Of a stretch of 54,243 nt of DNA, positions 53,259 to 54,243 are shown one piece after another. The translations under genes and the position numbers were made by a program. The notes under the pieces are model-generated. The model was given only the letters and a program-made list of their open reading frames with translations, was not told the DNA's origin and searched no databases. The stretch spans positions 1 to 54,243 of the forward strand of contig CANKZU010000019.1 in NCBI GenBank assembly GCA_947488615.1, written 5' to 3'. Every line of letters starts with the position of its first letter. Position 1 is the stretch's first letter. The DNA comes from an uncultured Aurantimonas sp. GTDB taxonomy: Bacteria > Pseudomonadota > Alphaproteobacteria > Rhizobiales > Rhizobiaceae.

Positions 53259-54107
53259 ATGCGACTGGTACGATACGGTGAGAGCGGCGCGGAAAAGCCG
53301 GGTCTGATCGACGACGAAAACGTTCTTCGCGATCTGTCGGAGGAGGTCGAGGACATTGCTGGCGAGACGCTCTCTCGGGCGGGGCTGGAGCGGCTGCGCG
53401 CGCTCAATCCCAAGGGCTTGGCCAAAGTGGACCCGTCGCACCGCATCGGTCCGCCGGTCGGCCGGGTCGGGAACTTCATCGCGGTGGGGCTTAACTATGC
53501 CGACCACGCCAAGGAGTCCGGGATGGACATTCCGGCGGAGCCGATCCTCTTCAACAAGGCGCCGTCTTCGATCGTCGGGCCGCATGACGACGTGATCGTC
53601 CCGAAGGGCTCGGACCGGCTCGACTGGGAGGTCGAGATCGCTATCGTGATCGGCGAAGAGGCGCTCTATGTGTCGCAAGAACAGGCGATGGACCACGTCG
53701 CCGGCTTTTGCCTGTGCAACGACGTCTCGGAGCGCACCTTCCAGACGCAGCGTGGCGGCCAGTGGATGAAGGGCAAGAGCGCCCCCAGCTTTGGCCCGCT
53801 CGGCCCCTGGCTGGTCACGCCCGATGCGCTCGGCGACCCGCAGGCCGTCGATCTTTGGCTCGACGTCAATGGTGAGCGCATGCAGACGGGCTCGACCGCA
53901 ACGATGATCTTCCCGATCACGACGCTGGTCTCCTACATCTCGCAATTCATGCGGCTGATGCCGGGCGACGTGATCATCACCGGAACCCCGCCCGGCGTCG
54001 GCATGGGGATGAAGCCGGAGCGCTATCTCAAGCCAGGCGACATCATCACGCTGGGCGGCCGCGGCTTGGGCGAGCAACGCCTGACGGTTCAAGCCCTCCC
54101 GGGGTGA
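53259..54107 (+). CDS. FAH-family hydrolase, possible ureidoglycolate lyase
   Basis: A 282-residue fumarylacetoacetate hydrolase family protein. It has VGRVGNFIAVGLNYADHAKE, FNKAPSSIVGPHDDVIVPKG, the metal-binding EVEIAIVIGEEALYVS with its two Glu, FCLCNDVSERTFQTQRGGQW and DVIITGTPPGVGMGMKPERY. This layout fits bacterial proteins annotated as ureidoglycolate lyase (glyoxylate plus urea), but the family also cleaves 2,4-diketo acids, so the substrate is not certain. Location after puuD and guaD favours ureidoglycolate. The ATG at 53259 has GGAGA six bases upstream; an ATG at 53247 would add four residues. The 126-bp gap after guaD shows no clear promoter or hairpin. Confidence 0.85.
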   Translation: MRLVRYGESGAEKPGLIDDENVLRDLSEEVEDIAGETLSRAGLERLRALNPKGLAKVDPSHRIGPPVGRVGNFIAVGLNYADHAKESGMDIPAEPILFNKAPSSIVGPHDDVIVPKGSDRLDWEVEIAIVIGEEALYVSQEQAMDHVAGFCLCNDVSERTFQTQRGGQWMKGKSAPSFGPLGPWLVTPDALGDPQAVDLWLDVNGERMQTGSTATMIFPITTLVSYISQFMRLMPGDVIITGTPPGVGMGMKPERYLKPGDIITLGGRGLGEQRLTVQALPG

Positions 54108-54243
54108 ACGTCGCCCACGGGGCCGGACTTTCACCGGGTTCGCTGGAACAACCTTCCTGTTTCGGCCCTTATACATCCCATACATGAGGTTGCTGCTCCC
54201 CGGCGGAGAGGCGAACCTTTCCGCTGTCGATATCCAGTAGGAA
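54108..54243. other. end of window, no gene seen
   Basis: The last 136 bases contain no convincing gene. A CCGGACTTTCACCGG element at 54122-54136 is a short imperfect hairpin after the FAH-family gene. A following gene may begin beyond the edge. Confidence 0.4.

Noticed and set aside
53208..54185. A 325-residue frame antisense to the FAH-family hydrolase
   Set aside because: Composition is that of a codon shadow and no ribosome binding site or family motif is visible.
54110..54240. Reverse-strand CCGGTGAAAGTCCGG resembling part of a cobalamin riboswitch
   Set aside because: The other conserved parts of the B12 box are not found in place, and transcription in that direction would run into the 3' end of a convergent gene.

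Overview
The window reads as chromosome of a high-GC alphaproteobacterial methylotroph, most likely Hyphomicrobiales (Rhizobiales). The main reason is a nearly continuous set of tetrahydromethanopterin (H4MPT) and methylofuran genes for formaldehyde oxidation: fae, mtdB, mch, fhcBADC, mptG and several methanofuran-type biosynthesis genes. Next to them lie urea uptake, urease and purine catabolism. I saw no rRNA, tRNA, CRISPR array, insertion sequence or phage integrase.

Layout. 1-1450: the 3' part of a large gene of different character, possibly the C-terminus of a SIR2/DUF4020-type defence protein. 1487-3422: a divergent pair, a PQQ-system-type periplasmic binding protein and a secreted DUF3280/DUF2380-like protein. 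3419-7422: rightward cofactor genes (MfnB-FolB fusion, MfnE-like kinase, DHPS-like DUF6513 protein, DUF447 flavoprotein). 7461-8819: an aerolysin-like beta-pore-forming protein flanked by a terminator and AT-rich DNA. 9126-10926: divergent MfnF-like and HisA-like genes. 11077-17690: a leftward operon mptG-mtdB-ATP-grasp-mch-RimK-like-CitG-like, then fae behind a long structured leader. 17772-22674: rightward pterin carbinolamine dehydratase and fhcBADC. 22963-23980: two unrecognised genes.

24008-30316: urtABCDE behind a near-perfect sigma-54 promoter. A small reverse gene with its own promoter and repeated operator sits between urtD and urtE. 30336-38849: urease genes ureD, A, J, B, C, E, F, G in the usual order, but broken up by three reverse-strand genes (two encode small secreted proteins), a DUF29 gene and a 40-residue membrane protein gene. 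38846-54107: purine catabolism: 8-oxoguanine deaminase, then a RutR-like operator followed by uraH, xdhABC and a BMP-type nucleoside/purine ABC transporter; then puuD, guaD and a FAH-family hydrolase (possible ureidoglycolate lyase).

How the parts fit (inference): fae, MtdB, Mch and Fhc oxidise formaldehyde to formate on H4MPT and methylofuran, and the surrounding genes build those cofactors. The right half gathers nitrogen: imported purines are deaminated and oxidised to urate, then 5-hydroxyisourate and onward. Ureide cleavage releases urea for urease and glyoxylate, which a serine-cycle methylotroph can also use. UraD, allantoinase and allantoicase are not in the window.

The least conventional items are the aerolysin-like protein, the gene islet between urtD and urtE, the Cys-rich protein at 22963, the fae leader with a possible 36-codon leader ORF, and the interrupted urease locus.
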